Assembly (NCBI GenBank): GCA_017347485.1
Contig: AP021857.1
Coordinates: 2,709,390 to 2,773,389, forward strand
DNA: 64,000 nucleotides
Direction: 5' to 3'
Source: Candidatus Desulfobacillus denitrificans
Lineage (GTDB): Bacteria; Pseudomonadota; Gammaproteobacteria; Burkholderiales; Rhodocyclaceae
Position 1 is the first letter of the stretch. The number at the start of each line of letters is the position of its first letter. Below the pieces are notes generated by a model. It ran no database searches and was not told the origin of the DNA. It saw only the letters and a list, made by a program, of their open reading frames with translations. This document shows, piece after piece, positions 1 through 14,996 of the stretch. Made by a program: the position numbers and the translations under genes.

Positions 1-4074
<4,074 letters not shown>

Positions 4075-4143
4075 ATCGGCTCCGGGGGTGAGAAATCAGT
4101 TTTCAGTTGTCAGCTGCTTGCAGCGCCACGGATGCATTTGCGG

Positions 4144-4170
4144 GCAACTGGCAACTGGCAACTGGAAACT
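4144..4170. repeat. short heptamer tandem repeat upstream of rpoB
   Basis: Three perfect head-to-tail copies of gcaactg (4144-4150, 4151-4157, 4158-4164) are followed by a degenerate fourth unit, gaaact. The array lies in the rplL-rpoB intergenic region, between the hairpin at 4185-4211 and the rpoB start. No function can be assigned; it may be a slippage-prone microsatellite in the untranslated leader. Confidence 0.7.
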
Positions 4171-4184
4171 ACAGTAAAGGCAAA

Positions 4185-4211
4185 GGGCTGGCGGCGCCAA
4201 ACCGCCAGCCC
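4185..4211 (-). terminator. rplL-rpoB intergenic attenuator hairpin
   Basis: On the minus strand a perfect 10-bp GC-rich stem (arms 4202-4211 and 4185-4194, GGGCTGGCGG with its complement) encloses a 7-base loop. It is followed by TTTGCCTTTACTG, an imperfect T-rich tract. It sits 17 bases after the rplL stop and about 110 bases before rpoB. In E. coli a partial terminator in the same place lowers rpoBC expression relative to the ribosomal proteins. The structure is seen; attenuation is inferred by analogy. Confidence 0.7.
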
Positions 4212-4228
4212 AACCTGCCAAAACAGCC

Positions 4229-4612
<384 letters not shown>

Positions 4613-4644
4613 TTACTCCAGATTCGAAAGTGGTAAGGGATCGT

Positions 4645-5142
4645 TCAGGCGGCAGCCGCTTCGCGCTGCTTGGCCAGCGCGCCGAGCGCGACGGCAAAGC
4701 CGGAAACCGGCGCCTTCATGACACCGAGCAGCCTGGCGAGCAGCTCTTCGCGGCTCGGAATCGAGGCCAGCGCCTGCACGCCCGCCTTGTCCAGCGCCTT
4801 GCCGGCATAGGCACCGGCCTTGAGCACCAGCTTCTCGTTGCCTTTGGCGAAATCGTTCAGCACTTTCGCCGCAGCAACCGGATCGCTCGAAATGCCGTAG
4901 ATCAGCGGACCGGTCATCTGGTCGGCGAGCACCGCAAACGCAGTGTCGGCAACAGCACGACGGGCCAGGGTGTTTCTCAGCACACGTAGATAAACGCCAG
5001 ACTGGCGGGCCTTCGCACGCAGCACGGTGAGATCGCCCACCTCGATGCCGCGGTACTCGGCCACGACGATGGTCTGGGCGTTGGCTACTTGTGCCGACAC
5101 CTCCGCCACGATGGCTTTTTTGCTTTCAAGATTGAGGCCCAT
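4645..5142 (-). CDS. rplJ: 50S ribosomal protein L10
   Basis: Base of the ribosomal stalk; it binds 23S rRNA and carries L7/L12 dimers on its C-terminal helix. The 165-residue protein begins [15 protein letters not shown], the standard L10 N-terminus, and contains the RNA-binding fold with [22 protein letters not shown] strong ribosome-binding site (AAAGGAGAAAGGA, about 5148-5160) precedes the start. The 265-base leader upstream is the place where, in the enterobacterial paradigm, the L10-L12 complex binds its own mRNA and represses translation; that control is inferred here. Confidence 0.98.
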   Translation of the reverse strand: MGLNLESKKAIVAEVSAQVANAQTIVVAEYRGIEVGDLTVLRAKARQSGVYLRVLRNTLARRAVADTAFAVLADQMTGPLIYGISSDPVAAAKVLNDFAKGNEKLVLKAGAYAGKALDKAGVQALASIPSREELLARLLGVMKAPVSGFAVALGALAKQREAAAA

Positions 5143-5407
5143 GAGGTCCTTTCTCCTTTCAAGTCAACACGCGGCGGAAACCGCTCCGCCGCACCCACGG
5201 CGACCTGGATCAGGAGTGCTGTCCGCCGCCGTCAGGCTACGGACGAAAATCCTGTCTGGATGCACCGTCTGCGCAGGCCGCTCTCACGCTTAAGCCTCCG
5301 GGGCATACCGCTCCTCGGGCACCTGCGGTCTTTGACGATCCGCCGGCTCAGCTTGCGCATTCCCGGCGTCCCAAAGCCCTCTCCCCGCCTGGGCGAGGAT
5401 TAATTCC
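5143..5407 (-). promoter_or_regulatory. rplJ leader, candidate L10 autoregulatory RNA
   Basis: This 265-base non-coding gap is the longest inside the ribosomal operon and matches the location of the L10(L12)-binding leader of other proteobacteria. Near its 3' end is a perfect 8-bp hairpin (arms 5185-5192 and 5171-5178, GCGGCGGA, loop of six) just ahead of the rplJ ribosome-binding site. A second GC-rich imperfect hairpin lies next to the rplA stop, around 5380-5397. I did not identify the kink-turn core by eye, and a promoter inside this segment is also possible. Confidence 0.5.
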
Positions 5408-6109
5408 TTACTGCTGCGCCGACAGGCTGGCCTGGTCGACACGCACCCCCGCCCCCATGGTGCTGGAGACGGAAATTTTCTTCAGATACTGGCCCTTGCT
5501 GGTGGCTGGCTTGGCCTTGTTCAGGGCATCGATCAGCGCGGCCATGTTCTGCTGCAGCTGTTCGACCGAAAAGGAAGCGCGGCCGATGGTGCACTGGATG
5601 ATGCCGGCCTTGTCGGTACGGTACTGCACCTGGCCCGCCTTGGCGTTCTTCACGGCGCCGGCGACGTCCATGGTCACCGTGCCGACCTTCGGGTTCGGCA
5701 TCAGGCCGCGCGGGCCGAGGATCTGGCCGAGCGCACCGACAACCTTCATGGCATCCGGTGTGGCAACGACCACGTCGAAGTCCATCTTGCCTTCCTTGAC
5801 CTGGGCGGCGAGATCGTCGAAACCGACGATGTCCGCGCCGGCATCCTTGGCGGCCTGGGCCTTGTCGCCCTGGGCGAAGACGGCGACGCGCACCTTCTTG
5901 CCGGTACCGGCCGGCAGCACGACGGAGCCGCGCACCAGCTGGTCGGATTTCTTGGCGTCGACGCCGAGGTTCACGGCGACATCGACGGACTCGTCGAACT
6001 TGGCGGTAGCGCATTCCTTGACGAGGGCGATGGCCTCGGCAACGGGATAGGCCTTGTTGCGATCAACCTTGGCGCGCAGCGCCGTGGTGCGCTTGGAAAG
6101 TTTGGCCAT
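5408..6109 (-). CDS. rplA: 50S ribosomal protein L1
   Basis: Forms the mobile L1 stalk that helps release deacylated tRNA from the E site, and in known systems represses its own rplKA transcript. The 233-residue protein is full length. It has [17 protein letters not shown] at the N-terminus, the [13 protein letters not shown] signature ([16 protein letters not shown]), and the C-terminal [11 protein letters not shown] motif. It starts one base after the rplK stop, so translation of the two is almost certainly coupled. Confidence 0.98.
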   Translation of the reverse strand: MAKLSKRTTALRAKVDRNKAYPVAEAIALVKECATAKFDESVDVAVNLGVDAKKSDQLVRGSVVLPAGTGKKVRVAVFAQGDKAQAAKDAGADIVGFDDLAAQVKEGKMDFDVVVATPDAMKVVGALGQILGPRGLMPNPKVGTVTMDVAGAVKNAKAGQVQYRTDKAGIIQCTIGRASFSVEQLQQNMAALIDALNKAKPATSKGQYLKKISVSSTMGAGVRVDQASLSAQQ

Positions 6110-6110
6110 G

Positions 6111-6542
6111 TTACATGCCCTCCACGGTGACGCCCATGCTGCGAGCGCTGCCGGCGACAGTACGCACGGCGGCTTCCAAGTCAGCGGCGGTGAGATCCTT
6201 CATCTTGGCCTTGGCAATTTCCTCGACCTGGGCGCGGGTCAGCTTGCCCACCTTGTCGGTGTGCGGCTTCGCCGAGCCCTTGTCGATCTTGGCGGCCTTC
6301 TTGATGAGCACGGACGCCGGCGGCGTCTTCATCACGAAGGTAAAGCTCTTGTCCGCGTAGGCGGTGATCACCACGGGAATCGGCAGGCCAGGCTCGACGC
6401 CCTGGGTCTGGGCGTTGAAGGCCTTGCAGAATTCCATGATGTTGAGGCCGCGCTGACCCAGCGCGGGACCGATCGGGGGCGAGGGGTTCGCCTTGCCCGC
6501 CGGCACTTGCAGCTTGATAAAGCCGACGATCTTCTTGGCCAT
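6111..6542 (-). CDS. rplK: 50S ribosomal protein L11
   Basis: Large-subunit protein of the GTPase-associated centre, needed for RelA-dependent stringent signalling. The 143-residue protein carries the proline-rich N-terminal hinge [20 protein letters not shown] and the C-terminal RNA-binding domain ending [10 protein letters not shown]. Gene order nusG-rplK-rplA is canonical, with a 90-base gap after nusG that may hold an internal promoter; I saw no strong match. Confidence 0.98.
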   Translation of the reverse strand: MAKKIVGFIKLQVPAGKANPSPPIGPALGQRGLNIMEFCKAFNAQTQGVEPGLPIPVVITAYADKSFTFVMKTPPASVLIKKAAKIDKGSAKPHTDKVGKLTRAQVEEIAKAKMKDLTAADLEAAVRTVAGSARSMGVTVEGM

Positions 6543-6632
6543 GATGGCTCCTGTTGAGTGAGTGGTAACGCGCGTTCGGTTTGCCTACTTGCGCTCCTCT
6601 TTCCGGCTTGACGGGCCCGGCCCCGTACGACG

Positions 6633-7166
6633 TTAAGCTTTTTCGACCTGCGAGAATTCCAGTTCCACCGGTGTCGAGCGGCCGAAGATGGTGACGGCGA
6701 CGCGCAGCTTGCTTTTCTCGTAGTTGATGTCTTCCACCGTGCCGTTGAAGTCGGTAAAGGGGCCTTCCTTGACCCGCACCATCTCGCCAACTTCGTACAG
6801 CACCTTGGGCTTCGGCTTCTCGACGCCCTCCTGCATCTGCTGCATGATCTTGGCGACCTCCTTCTCGGAGATCGGCGTCGGCTTGGTCGCGGTACCGCCG
6901 ACGAAGCCGGTCACTTTGGCGGTGTTTTTCACCAGATGCCATGTGTCGTCGTCCATCTCCATCTCCACCAGCACATAGCCGGGGAAGAATTTGCGCTCGG
7001 AGATGCTCTTCTGGCCGGACTTCATCTCGACCACTTCCTCGACCGGCACCAGAATCTGGCCGAACCTGTCTTCCATGCCGGCGCGCCTGATGCGCTCGGC
7101 CAGGGCGCGCTGCACGGACTTCTCGAAGCCCGAGTAGGCATGCACTACGTACCAGCGCTTGGTCAT
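6633..7166 (-). CDS. nusG: transcription termination/antitermination factor NusG
   Basis: Processivity factor that binds the RNA polymerase clamp and links it to Rho or to ribosomal S10. The 177-residue protein starts [19 protein letters not shown], the family N-terminus. It has the NGN domain through about residue 115 and a C-terminal KOW domain ([21 protein letters not shown]). The start at 7166 is chosen over upstream in-frame codons because it overlaps the secE stop as ATGA and matches family length. It is translationally coupled to secE. Confidence 0.97.
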   Translation of the reverse strand: MTKRWYVVHAYSGFEKSVQRALAERIRRAGMEDRFGQILVPVEEVVEMKSGQKSISERKFFPGYVLVEMEMDDDTWHLVKNTAKVTGFVGGTATKPTPISEKEVAKIMQQMQEGVEKPKPKVLYEVGEMVRVKEGPFTDFNGTVEDINYEKSKLRVAVTIFGRSTPVELEFSQVEKA

Positions 7167-7516
7167 GATTTCTTCCATCCCAGGATCAGGTCGTAAAGAA
7201 CCCACTCCAGGCTTTTGTCGGTGAGCCACAGGAATATGGCCATGACAACAACAAAGGCAAACACGACGCCCGTGGTCTGCACGGTTTCCTTGCGGGAGGG
7301 CCAGGCTACCTTCTTGGTCTCGGTCCAGGATTCCTGGCCAAAGACAAAAAAGCGTTTTCCCGGTTCCGTAAACCAGGCCACCGCTGCGCCCGCGATGACA
7401 CCCGCCAAGACAGACAGCACACGCAGAACCAGCGCGGCCTCGCCCAGCAGGTAGAAACCTGCGACACCCGCGGCCACCAACAACAGCGCCAGCGCGAACT
7501 TGATTTTGTCGGCCAT
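7163..7516 (-). CDS. secE: preprotein translocase subunit SecE
   Basis: Essential clamp subunit of the SecYEG channel. The 117-residue protein has three predicted membrane segments: about residues 6-25 and 27-48, then one near 83-103 after the conserved cytoplasmic [18 protein letters not shown] motif. This is the three-helix proteobacterial form rather than the short one-helix form. The start at 7516 (MADKIKF) gives this length; a longer upstream reading would run into the tRNA-Trp gene. Its stop overlaps the nusG start by four bases. Confidence 0.96.
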   Translation of the reverse strand: MADKIKFALALLLVAAGVAGFYLLGEAALVLRVLSVLAGVIAGAAVAWFTEPGKRFFVFGQESWTETKKVAWPSRKETVQTTGVVFAFVVVMAIFLWLTDKSLEWVLYDLILGWKKS

Positions 7517-7537
7517 TACTCTCGCCCTACGTTCTGT

Positions 7538-7613
7538 TGGCAGGGGCAGAGGGTCTCGAACCCCCAACCTTCGGTTTTGGAGACCGACGCTCTGCCAATT
7601 GAGCTATGCCCCT
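7538..7613 (-). tRNA. tRNA-Trp (CCA anticodon)
   Basis: A 76-base cloverleaf on the minus strand with acceptor AGGGGCA pairing TGCCCCT, discriminator G and encoded 3' CCA. The anticodon loop reads CT-CCA-AA, giving anticodon CCA for codon UGG. The T loop is GGTTCGAGA. It sits between tuf and secE, the conserved location in beta- and gammaproteobacteria, and is probably cut out of the long operon transcript. Confidence 0.97.
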
Positions 7614-7669
7614 GCGGCAGAGACTGCGAGGTGCTCCGAAAATCAGAGCCCCTCTCGTTCACGCGTTGA

Positions 7670-8860
<1,191 letters not shown>

Positions 8861-8905
8861 GTCGTTACCTGTCTGTAAAAGTCAAATCAAAAGTGCTGCA
8901 TTGCC

Positions 8906-8980
8906 TGGTGCCCATGGCGTGGATTGAACACGCGACCTCTCCCTTACCAAGGGAGTGCTCTGCCACTGAGCTACATGGGC
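8906..8980 (-). tRNA. tRNA-Thr (GGU anticodon)
   Basis: A 75-base cloverleaf with 5' GCCCATG pairing CATGGGC, discriminator A and encoded CCA. The anticodon loop TT-GGT-AA gives anticodon GGU, reading ACC/ACU threonine codons. It lies about 45 bases upstream of tuf in the same transcript. Confidence 0.97.
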
Positions 8981-8994
8981 AGTTAACCTGCTGC

Positions 8995-9068
8995 TGGAGC
9001 GGCGAACGGGAATCGAACCCGTGTCATCAGCTTGGAAGGCTGAGGTTCTGCCATTGAACTACCGCCGC
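8995..9068 (-). tRNA. tRNA-Gly (UCC anticodon)
   Basis: A 74-base cloverleaf with acceptor GCGGCGG pairing TCGCCGC (one G-U pair), discriminator T and encoded CCA. The anticodon loop CT-TCC-AA gives anticodon UCC, reading GGA/GGG glycine codons. It is separated from tRNA-Thr by 14 bases. Confidence 0.97.
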
Positions 9069-9116
9069 CCGCCGTCGTCTCCCGGAGCCCGAACTGCCAG
9101 CGGGCCCCGCATTTGC

Positions 9117-9201
<85 letters not shown>

Positions 9202-9214
9202 AGTAAAACGGCGA

Positions 9215-9243
9215 ATTTTGCGTGTTTTCGCGAGAAAAGTCAA
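9215..9243 (-). promoter_or_regulatory. sigma70-like promoter of the tRNA-tuf-rpl operon
   Basis: On the minus strand a -35 box TTGACT (9238-9243) is separated by exactly 17 bases from a -10 box CAAAAT (9215-9220). The -10 is followed by a GC-rich discriminator TCGCCG and then, 13 bases after the -10, by the first base of tRNA-Tyr. A GC-rich discriminator is typical of stable-RNA promoters under stringent (ppGpp/DksA) control; that regulation is inferred. Confidence 0.7.
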
Positions 9244-9366
9244 ACAGCTGTGGGCTCCCGGCAAGGAAATCGCTTGAAGCCGCATAGAAATGATCGGCCG
9301 GTTTTTTGAGGCCTTGGGCTGACCGCGGCGTAAAATCGGTTTTTATTCCGGATGGAGCGTAAAAAA

Positions 9367-9963
9367 ATGGCCGAACTTCTTGCCCTGCCTGCACTGGACA
9401 CCTTGTTTTTTCAAGCTCGTACCCACAACGCCTGGCTGGACAAGCCGGTCGATGATGCTTTGTTGCGTAAAGCCTGGGACTTGGCACGGATGGGGCCCAC
9501 TTCGGCGAACTGCAGTCCCCTGCGGGTGGTCTTCGTCAAATCCCCCGAAGCCAAGGCCCGCCTGCAGCCTGCCCTGATGGAAGGAAATCGGGCCAAGACC
9601 ATGGCGGCGCCCGTCACGGCCATCTTTGGCAACGACAGCCAGTTTTATGACCTGCTGCCCAAGTTGTTTCCGCACGCCGATGCGCGCCCCTGGTTCGCGG
9701 GGCCGGGCAAGGAAGAGATTGCCGCTGCCACGGCTTTTCGCAATGGAACGCTGCAGGCCGCCTACTTCATGCTCGCCGCCCGCGCCCTCGGTCTCGATTG
9801 CGGCCCCATGTCCGGCTTCGACAATGAACAGGTTGACCGGGAATTTTTTCCCGGCGGCCGCATCAAGTCGAACTTCATCTGCAACCTCGGCTACGGCAAT
9901 CACGAGGCACTGTTTCCACGCAGCCCAAGACTTGCATTCGAGGAAACATGCAGCATCATGTGA
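9367..9963 (+). CDS. rutE: malonic semialdehyde reductase RutE-like nitroreductase
   Basis: FMN-dependent nitroreductase-fold enzyme. In E. coli RutE reduces malonic semialdehyde to 3-hydroxypropionate in pyrimidine catabolism. The 198-residue protein closely follows the RutE pattern: [78 protein letters not shown]. The start at 9367 is chosen because GGAG lies nine bases upstream; the in-frame ATG at 9352 has no ribosome-binding site. No other rut genes are nearby, so the physiological substrate here may be another aldehyde or quinone. It is followed 16 bases later by the hydroxyacid dehydrogenase. Confidence 0.85.
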   Translation: MAELLALPALDTLFFQARTHNAWLDKPVDDALLRKAWDLARMGPTSANCSPLRVVFVKSPEAKARLQPALMEGNRAKTMAAPVTAIFGNDSQFYDLLPKLFPHADARPWFAGPGKEEIAAATAFRNGTLQAAYFMLAARALGLDCGPMSGFDNEQVDREFFPGGRIKSNFICNLGYGNHEALFPRSPRLAFEETCSIM

Positions 9964-9979
9964 GAGTATCCGCTCACTT

Positions 9980-11377
9980 ATGAACCAAGCTTATCCACCT
10001 CATCCTGCTCTGCCAGAAGCCTTGGCCGACGCCTTGTCTCATCGCTTCGGCAATCGTTTCGCGGCCAGCCAGGCGGTACGCGACCTGCACGGCCGGGACG
10101 AATCAGTGCATCCGGCCGCGGCCCCTGACGCGGTGATATTCGCCGAATCGACCGAGGACGTTGCTGAAACGGTCCGCCTGTGCCGTGAACACGGCATACC
10201 GGTCATCCCGTTCGGGGCCGGCAGCTCGGTCGAAGGCCATTTCCTCGCCATTCACGGCGGCATCTGCATCGACCTGACGCGCATGAACCGGGTCGTCGCC
10301 ATCCATGCCGAGGATCTAGACGCCACCGTCCAGCCCGGCGTCACGCGCAAGCAGTTGAATGCCGAACTGCACGACACCGGCCTGTTCTTCCCCATCGATC
10401 CGGGTGCCGATGCGACCCTCGGCGGCATGGCCGCCACCCGCGCCTCGGGCACCAACGCCGTGCGCTACGGCACCATGCGCGAGAACGTGCTCGGCATGAC
10501 GGTGGTGCTGGCCGACGGACGCATCATCCGTACCGGCGGACGGGCAAAGAAGTCCTCTGCGGGCTACGACCTGACGCGCCTGTTCATCGGTTCGGAGGGC
10601 ACGCTCGGCATCATCACCGAGCTGACCGTGAAGCTCTATCCCGTGCCGGAAGCGATCTCCAGCGCCGTCTGCGCCTTCCCCAGCGTGGACGCCGCCGTCG
10701 ATGCGGTGATCCAGACCATACAGCTCGGCGTGCCGGTGGCCCGCATCGAGTTGCTCGACGCCCTCACCATTGCGGCGGTAAACCGCTACAGCAAGACCAC
10801 GCTCAAGGAGGCGCCGACCCTGTTCTTCGAGTTCCACGGTTCCCCCTCCGGCGTCGAGGAGCAGGCCACCCTGGTGCAGGAACTCGCCGCCAGCCACGGC
10901 GGCATGGACTTCGAGTGGGCCACGCGCCCCGAGGACCGCAGCCGCCTGTGGCAGGCACGGCACGACGCCTACTTTGCCTGCCTGCAGCTCAAGCCCGGCT
11001 CGCGCGCCTTCCCGACCGACGTCTGCGTGCCGATCTCGCGCCTGGCCGAATGCATCCGTGCCACCAACGAGGACATCGCCCGCAGCACCATTCCCATCCC
11101 ACTCTTCGGCCACGTCGGCGACGGCAACTTCCATCTGGTGGTGCTGATCGACCCGGCCAATCCGCAGGAGGTGGCGGAGGCCGAAAGGATCAACCATGCG
11201 GTGGTCGAGCGCGCGCTGGCGATGGAAGGCACCTGCACCGGCGAGCACGGCGTCGGCATCGGCAAGCAGAAATTCCTCGTGGCGGAACACGGCGAGGGCG
11301 CCGTCGACGTCATGCGCGCGCTGAAGCAGGCGCTCGACCCGGACAATTTGCTCAACCCCGGCAAGATCCTCTCCTGA
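9980..11377 (+). CDS. FAD-linked D-2-hydroxyacid (D-lactate-type) dehydrogenase
   Basis: Flavoprotein of the vanillyl-alcohol-oxidase fold that oxidises a D-2-hydroxyacid to the 2-oxoacid and passes electrons to a membrane or electron-transfer carrier. The 465-residue protein has the FAD-binding signature VIPFGAGSSVEGHF near residue 75, the PGVTRKQLNAEL segment, the SEGTLGIITELTVKLYP motif, and the C-terminal HVGDGNFHLVVLID and CTGEHGVGIGKQKFL motifs with catalytic histidines. This matches cytochrome-type D-lactate dehydrogenase/GlcD proteins. It lies directly upstream of a 2-oxoacid:ferredoxin oxidoreductase, so it could feed 2-oxoacids such as arylpyruvates to it; that link is inference. 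Confidence 0.9.
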   Translation: MNQAYPPHPALPEALADALSHRFGNRFAASQAVRDLHGRDESVHPAAAPDAVIFAESTEDVAETVRLCREHGIPVIPFGAGSSVEGHFLAIHGGICIDLTRMNRVVAIHAEDLDATVQPGVTRKQLNAELHDTGLFFPIDPGADATLGGMAATRASGTNAVRYGTMRENVLGMTVVLADGRIIRTGGRAKKSSAGYDLTRLFIGSEGTLGIITELTVKLYPVPEAISSAVCAFPSVDAAVDAVIQTIQLGVPVARIELLDALTIAAVNRYSKTTLKEAPTLFFEFHGSPSGVEEQATLVQELAASHGGMDFEWATRPEDRSRLWQARHDAYFACLQLKPGSRAFPTDVCVPISRLAECIRATNEDIARSTIPIPLFGHVGDGNFHLVVLIDPANPQEVAEAERINHAVVERALAMEGTCTGEHGVGIGKQKFLVAEHGEGAVDVMRALKQALDPDNLLNPGKILS

Positions 11378-11495
11378 CGATACGTCGCCGCGTGTAGAAT
11401 CTTCCTGCGGCCGGACGCCCACAAGGCGGCCGGCCGGTCGGGGCCACACCAACGGCTCCACGTCAAAAACACGATTTTTGCGGAGGAGACATCTC

Positions 11496-14400
11496 ATGGC
11501 GGACACCGCCGCCCCGGTTCGTTCCGGACCGGCTGCCGATACCACGCTCGACACCAAATACACCCTCGAATCCGGTCGCGTCTATCTGACCGGCACTCAG
11601 GCGCTCGCCCGCCTGCCGATGATGCAGCGCGAACGCGACCTCGCCGCCGGCCACAACACCGCCGGCTTCATCTCCGGCTACCGCGGTTCGCCGCTCGGCG
11701 GGCTCGACCAGACGCTGTGGCGCGCGAAGAAGCACCTCGACGCGCACCACATCAGGTTTCAGCCGGGCGTGAACGAGGATCTCGCTGCCACCGCCATCTG
11801 GGGCACGCAGCAGGTCAACCTCTTCCCTGGCGCGAAATACGATGGGGTGTTTTCGATGTGGTACGGCAAGGGGCCGGGCGTTGACCGCTGCGGCGACGTC
11901 TTCCGCCACGCCAACGCCGCCGGCACGGCGAAGTTCGGCGGCGTGCTGGCGGTGGCCGGCGACGACCACGCCGCGCGCTCCTCCACCGTGGCGCACCAGA
12001 CCGAGCACGTCTTCAAGGCCGTCATGATGCCGGTGCTGGCGCCCTCCGGCGTGCAGGACTACCTCGACCTCGGCCTGCACGGCTGGGCCATGTCGCGCTA
12101 CTCGGGCTGCTGGGTGGCGTTCAAGGCGGTGGCCGACACCATCGAGTCCTCCGCCTCGGTGTACGTCGATCCGCACCGTGTGCAGATCGCGCTGCCGGAC
12201 TACCCGCTGCCGCCGGGCGGCCTCAACATCCGCTGGCCCGACGACCGCCTGGTGCAGGAGGAACGCCTGCTGCACCACAAGCTCTATGCCGCCCTGGCCT
12301 ACGCCCGCCTCAATCGCCTGAACCAAATCGTCATCGACAGCCCGAACCCGCGCCTGGGCATCATCACCTGCGGCAAGTCCTACCTCGACGTGCGCCAGGC
12401 CTTCGACGACCTCGGCATCGACGACAAGCTCGCCGCCGAGATCGGCATCCGCCTCTACAAGGTCGGCATGGTGTGGCCGCTCGAGTCCGAGGGCGTGCGC
12501 CACTTCGCCGAAGGGCTGGAGGAAATCCTCGTCGTCGAGGAAAAGCGCCAGCTGCTCGAATACCAGCTCAAGGAAGAACTCTACAACTGGAGGGAGGACG
12601 TGCGCCCGCGCGTCATCGGCAAGTTCGACGAGAAGGGCGAGTGGGCGCAGCCCCACGCCGACTGGCTGCTGCCGGCCTGCGGCGAGCTGACGCCGGCCAT
12701 GATCGCCCGCGTCGTCGCCGCACGCATCGGCCGCTACGTCACCTCCGACCGCATCCAGGCGCGCCTGGCCTTCCTCGAGGCGAAGGAGCGCGCGCTGGCG
12801 AAGGCGGTCATCCCGATCCAGCGCATTCCCCACTTCTGCTCCGGCTGCCCGCACAACACCTCGACGCGCGTGCCCGAGGGAAGCCGGGCGCTGGCCGGCA
12901 TCGGCTGCCATTTCATGGCGACCTGGATGAACCGCTCCACCGCCACTTTCTCGCACATGGGCGGCGAGGGCACCGCCTGGGTCGGCCAGGCGCCGTTCAC
13001 CGAAACACGCCATGTTTTCGCCAACCTCGGCGACGGCACCTATTTCCATTCCGGCCTGCTCGCCATCCGCCAGGCGGTCGCCGCAGGGCATCCCATCACC
13101 TACAAGATCCTCTACAACGACGCCGTCGCCATGACCGGCGGCCAGCCGGTGGACGGCAACCTCAGCGTGCCGCAGATGGCGCACCAGCTCGCCGCCGAGG
13201 GCGTCAAGCGCATCGTCGTCGTCACCGACGGCACCGAGCGCGCGTATGCGGCGGCCGACCTGCCGCCGAGCGTGCCGCTGCATCACCGCGACGAACTCGA
13301 CCTCGTCCAGCGCGAGCTGCGCGAGTTTCCCGGCGTCTCGGCGCTGATCTACGACCAGACCTGCGCGGCGGAGAAGCGTCGGCGCCGCAAGCGTGGCAAG
13401 TTCCCCGATCCGGCACGGCGCGTCTTCATCAACGAAGCCGTCTGCGAGGGCTGCGGCGACTGCTCCGAGCAATCGAACTGCCTTTCGGTGGTGCCGGTGG
13501 ACACCGAGTTCGGCCGCAAGCGCGCCATCGACCAGTCCGCCTGCAACAAGGACTACACCTGCCTGAAAGGCTTCTGCCCCAGCTTCGTCACCGTCGAGGG
13601 TGGCCGTCCGCGCAAGGGCCAGGCCTTGCAGGCCGACGAGAGCGGCTTCGCCGCCCTGCCCGAGCCGCCGATTCCAGAAACAAAGGAACCCTGGGGCATC
13701 CTCGTCCCCGGCGTCGGCGGCACCGGCGTCATCACCCTCGGCGCCCTGATCGGCATGGCGGCGCACCTCGACGGCAAGGGCGTCACCGCGCTCGACATGA
13801 CCGGCCTGGCGCAGAAGTTCGGCGCCGTCTTCTCGCACGTGCGCATCGCCGAATTGCCGGAAGACATCCATGCCGTGCGCGTGGCGGCCGGCGAGGCCAA
13901 TGTCGTGATCGGCGGCGACATCGTCGTCTCCGCCAATCCGGAGACGCTGGTGAAGATGAAGGCCGGCTTCACGCGCGCCGTCGTCAATTGCACGCAGACG
14001 CCGACCGCCGAGTTCATCCGCAATCCGGACTGGCAGTTCCCGCTGGGGCAGATGCAGCAGACCATCCGCGAGGCGACTGGCGAAGGCGGCGCCGACTTCC
14101 TCGACGCCAACGGCCTCGCCACCGCGCTGATGGGCGACGCCATTTTCGGCAACCTGATCTTGCTCGGCCATGCCTGGCAGCGCGGGCTGGTGCCGGTCAC
14201 CCTGGCCTCGCTGCACCAGGCCATTGAACTGAACGGTGTGGCGGTGGAGGCGAATCTCAAGGCCTTCCTCTGGGGCCGGCGCGTCGCCCACGACCGCACC
14301 GCGGTGGAGCGCTTCGTCCGCCCGCCTGCGGCCGTCGAAGCGCCGCGTGCGCAGACACTCGATGATCTCGTCGCGCGCCGCGCGGCATTCCTCATCGATT

Positions 14401-14993
14401 ACCAAGATGCCGCCTACGCCAACCGTTACCGAGCGCTGGTCGATAAAACGCGCGCAGCGGAAGCCCCCTTCGGTTCGACACGACTCGCCGAAGCGGTGGC
14501 GAGAAATTATTTCAAGCTGCTGGCGATCAAGGACGAGTACGAAGTGGCGCGCCTGCACGCCGACCCGGCCTTCCATGCAAAAATCGCCGCCACCTTCGAA
14601 GGCGACTACCAACTCAACTTCCATCTGGCGCCGCCGCTGCTGGCGAAGGCCGATCCCGCCACGGGCCGGCCGCTGAAGCGCGCCTACGGGCCGTGGATGC
14701 TCACCGCCTTGCGCTGGCTGGCGAAGCTGAAGTTCCTGCGCGGCGGGGCGTTCGACGTTTTCGGCAAGACGGCGGAACGCCGGCTGGAGCGCGCACTCGT
14801 CGCCGACTACGAACGGGACATCGCAGACGCGCTGACTCGACTGAATTCGTCGAACCTCGACACGGCCGTCGCGCTGGCCAGCCTGCCCGAGCAGATCCGC
14901 GGCTTCGGCCACATCAAGCTGCGCGCGATCGAGGCCGCGCGGGAAAGACGCGCAGCGCTGCTGGCGAAGCTGGGCGGCGCGGCGGGTACCTGA
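11496..14993 (+). CDS. indolepyruvate:ferredoxin oxidoreductase family, fused subunits
   Basis: Thiamine-diphosphate/iron-sulfur enzyme that oxidatively decarboxylates a 2-oxoacid to its acyl-CoA with reduction of ferredoxin. The 1165-residue protein joins IorA-like and IorB-like parts. It has an N-terminal pyrimidine-binding region, a TDP-binding region around residue 512 (NLGDGTYFHSGLLAIRQAV, then YNDAVAMTGGQP), and a ferredoxin-like cluster from about residue 650 (CEGCGDCSEQSNC, then CNKDYTCLKGFCPSF). A C-terminal gamma domain follows from about residue 738 (GVGGTGVITLGALIGMAA). The start at 11496 is preceded by CGGAGGAG. Known fused homologues act on aryl or branched pyruvates; exact substrate is not readable from sequence. 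Confidence 0.9.
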   Translation: MADTAAPVRSGPAADTTLDTKYTLESGRVYLTGTQALARLPMMQRERDLAAGHNTAGFISGYRGSPLGGLDQTLWRAKKHLDAHHIRFQPGVNEDLAATAIWGTQQVNLFPGAKYDGVFSMWYGKGPGVDRCGDVFRHANAAGTAKFGGVLAVAGDDHAARSSTVAHQTEHVFKAVMMPVLAPSGVQDYLDLGLHGWAMSRYSGCWVAFKAVADTIESSASVYVDPHRVQIALPDYPLPPGGLNIRWPDDRLVQEERLLHHKLYAALAYARLNRLNQIVIDSPNPRLGIITCGKSYLDVRQAFDDLGIDDKLAAEIGIRLYKVGMVWPLESEGVRHFAEGLEEILVVEEKRQLLEYQLKEELYNWREDVRPRVIGKFDEKGEWAQPHADWLLPACGELTPAMIARVVAARIGRYVTSDRIQARLAFLEAKERALAKAVIPIQRIPHFCSGCPHNTSTRVPEGSRALAGIGCHFMATWMNRSTATFSHMGGEGTAWVGQAPFTETRHVFANLGDGTYFHSGLLAIRQAVAAGHPITYKILYNDAVAMTGGQPVDGNLSVPQMAHQLAAEGVKRIVVVTDGTERAYAAADLPPSVPLHHRDELDLVQRELREFPGVSALIYDQTCAAEKRRRRKRGKFPDPARRVFINEAVCEGCGDCSEQSNCLSVVPVDTEFGRKRAIDQSACNKDYTCLKGFCPSFVTVEGGRPRKGQALQADESGFAALPEPPIPETKEPWGILVPGVGGTGVITLGALIGMAAHLDGKGVTALDMTGLAQKFGAVFSHVRIAELPEDIHAVRVAAGEANVVIGGDIVVSANPETLVKMKAGFTRAVVNCTQTPTAEFIRNPDWQFPLGQMQQTIREATGEGGADFLDANGLATALMGDAIFGNLILLGHAWQRGLVPVTLASLHQAIELNGVAVEANLKAFLWGRRVAHDRTAVERFVRPPAAVEAPRAQTLDDLVARRAAFLIDYQDAAYANRYRALVDKTRAAEAPFGSTRLAEAVARNYFKLLAIKDEYEVARLHADPAFHAKIAATFEGDYQLNFHLAPPLLAKADPATGRPLKRAYGPWMLTALRWLAKLKFLRGGAFDVFGKTAERRLERALVADYERDIADALTRLNSSNLDTAVALASLPEQIRGFGHIKLRAIEAARERRAALLAKLGGAAGT

Positions 14994-14996
14994 AGC

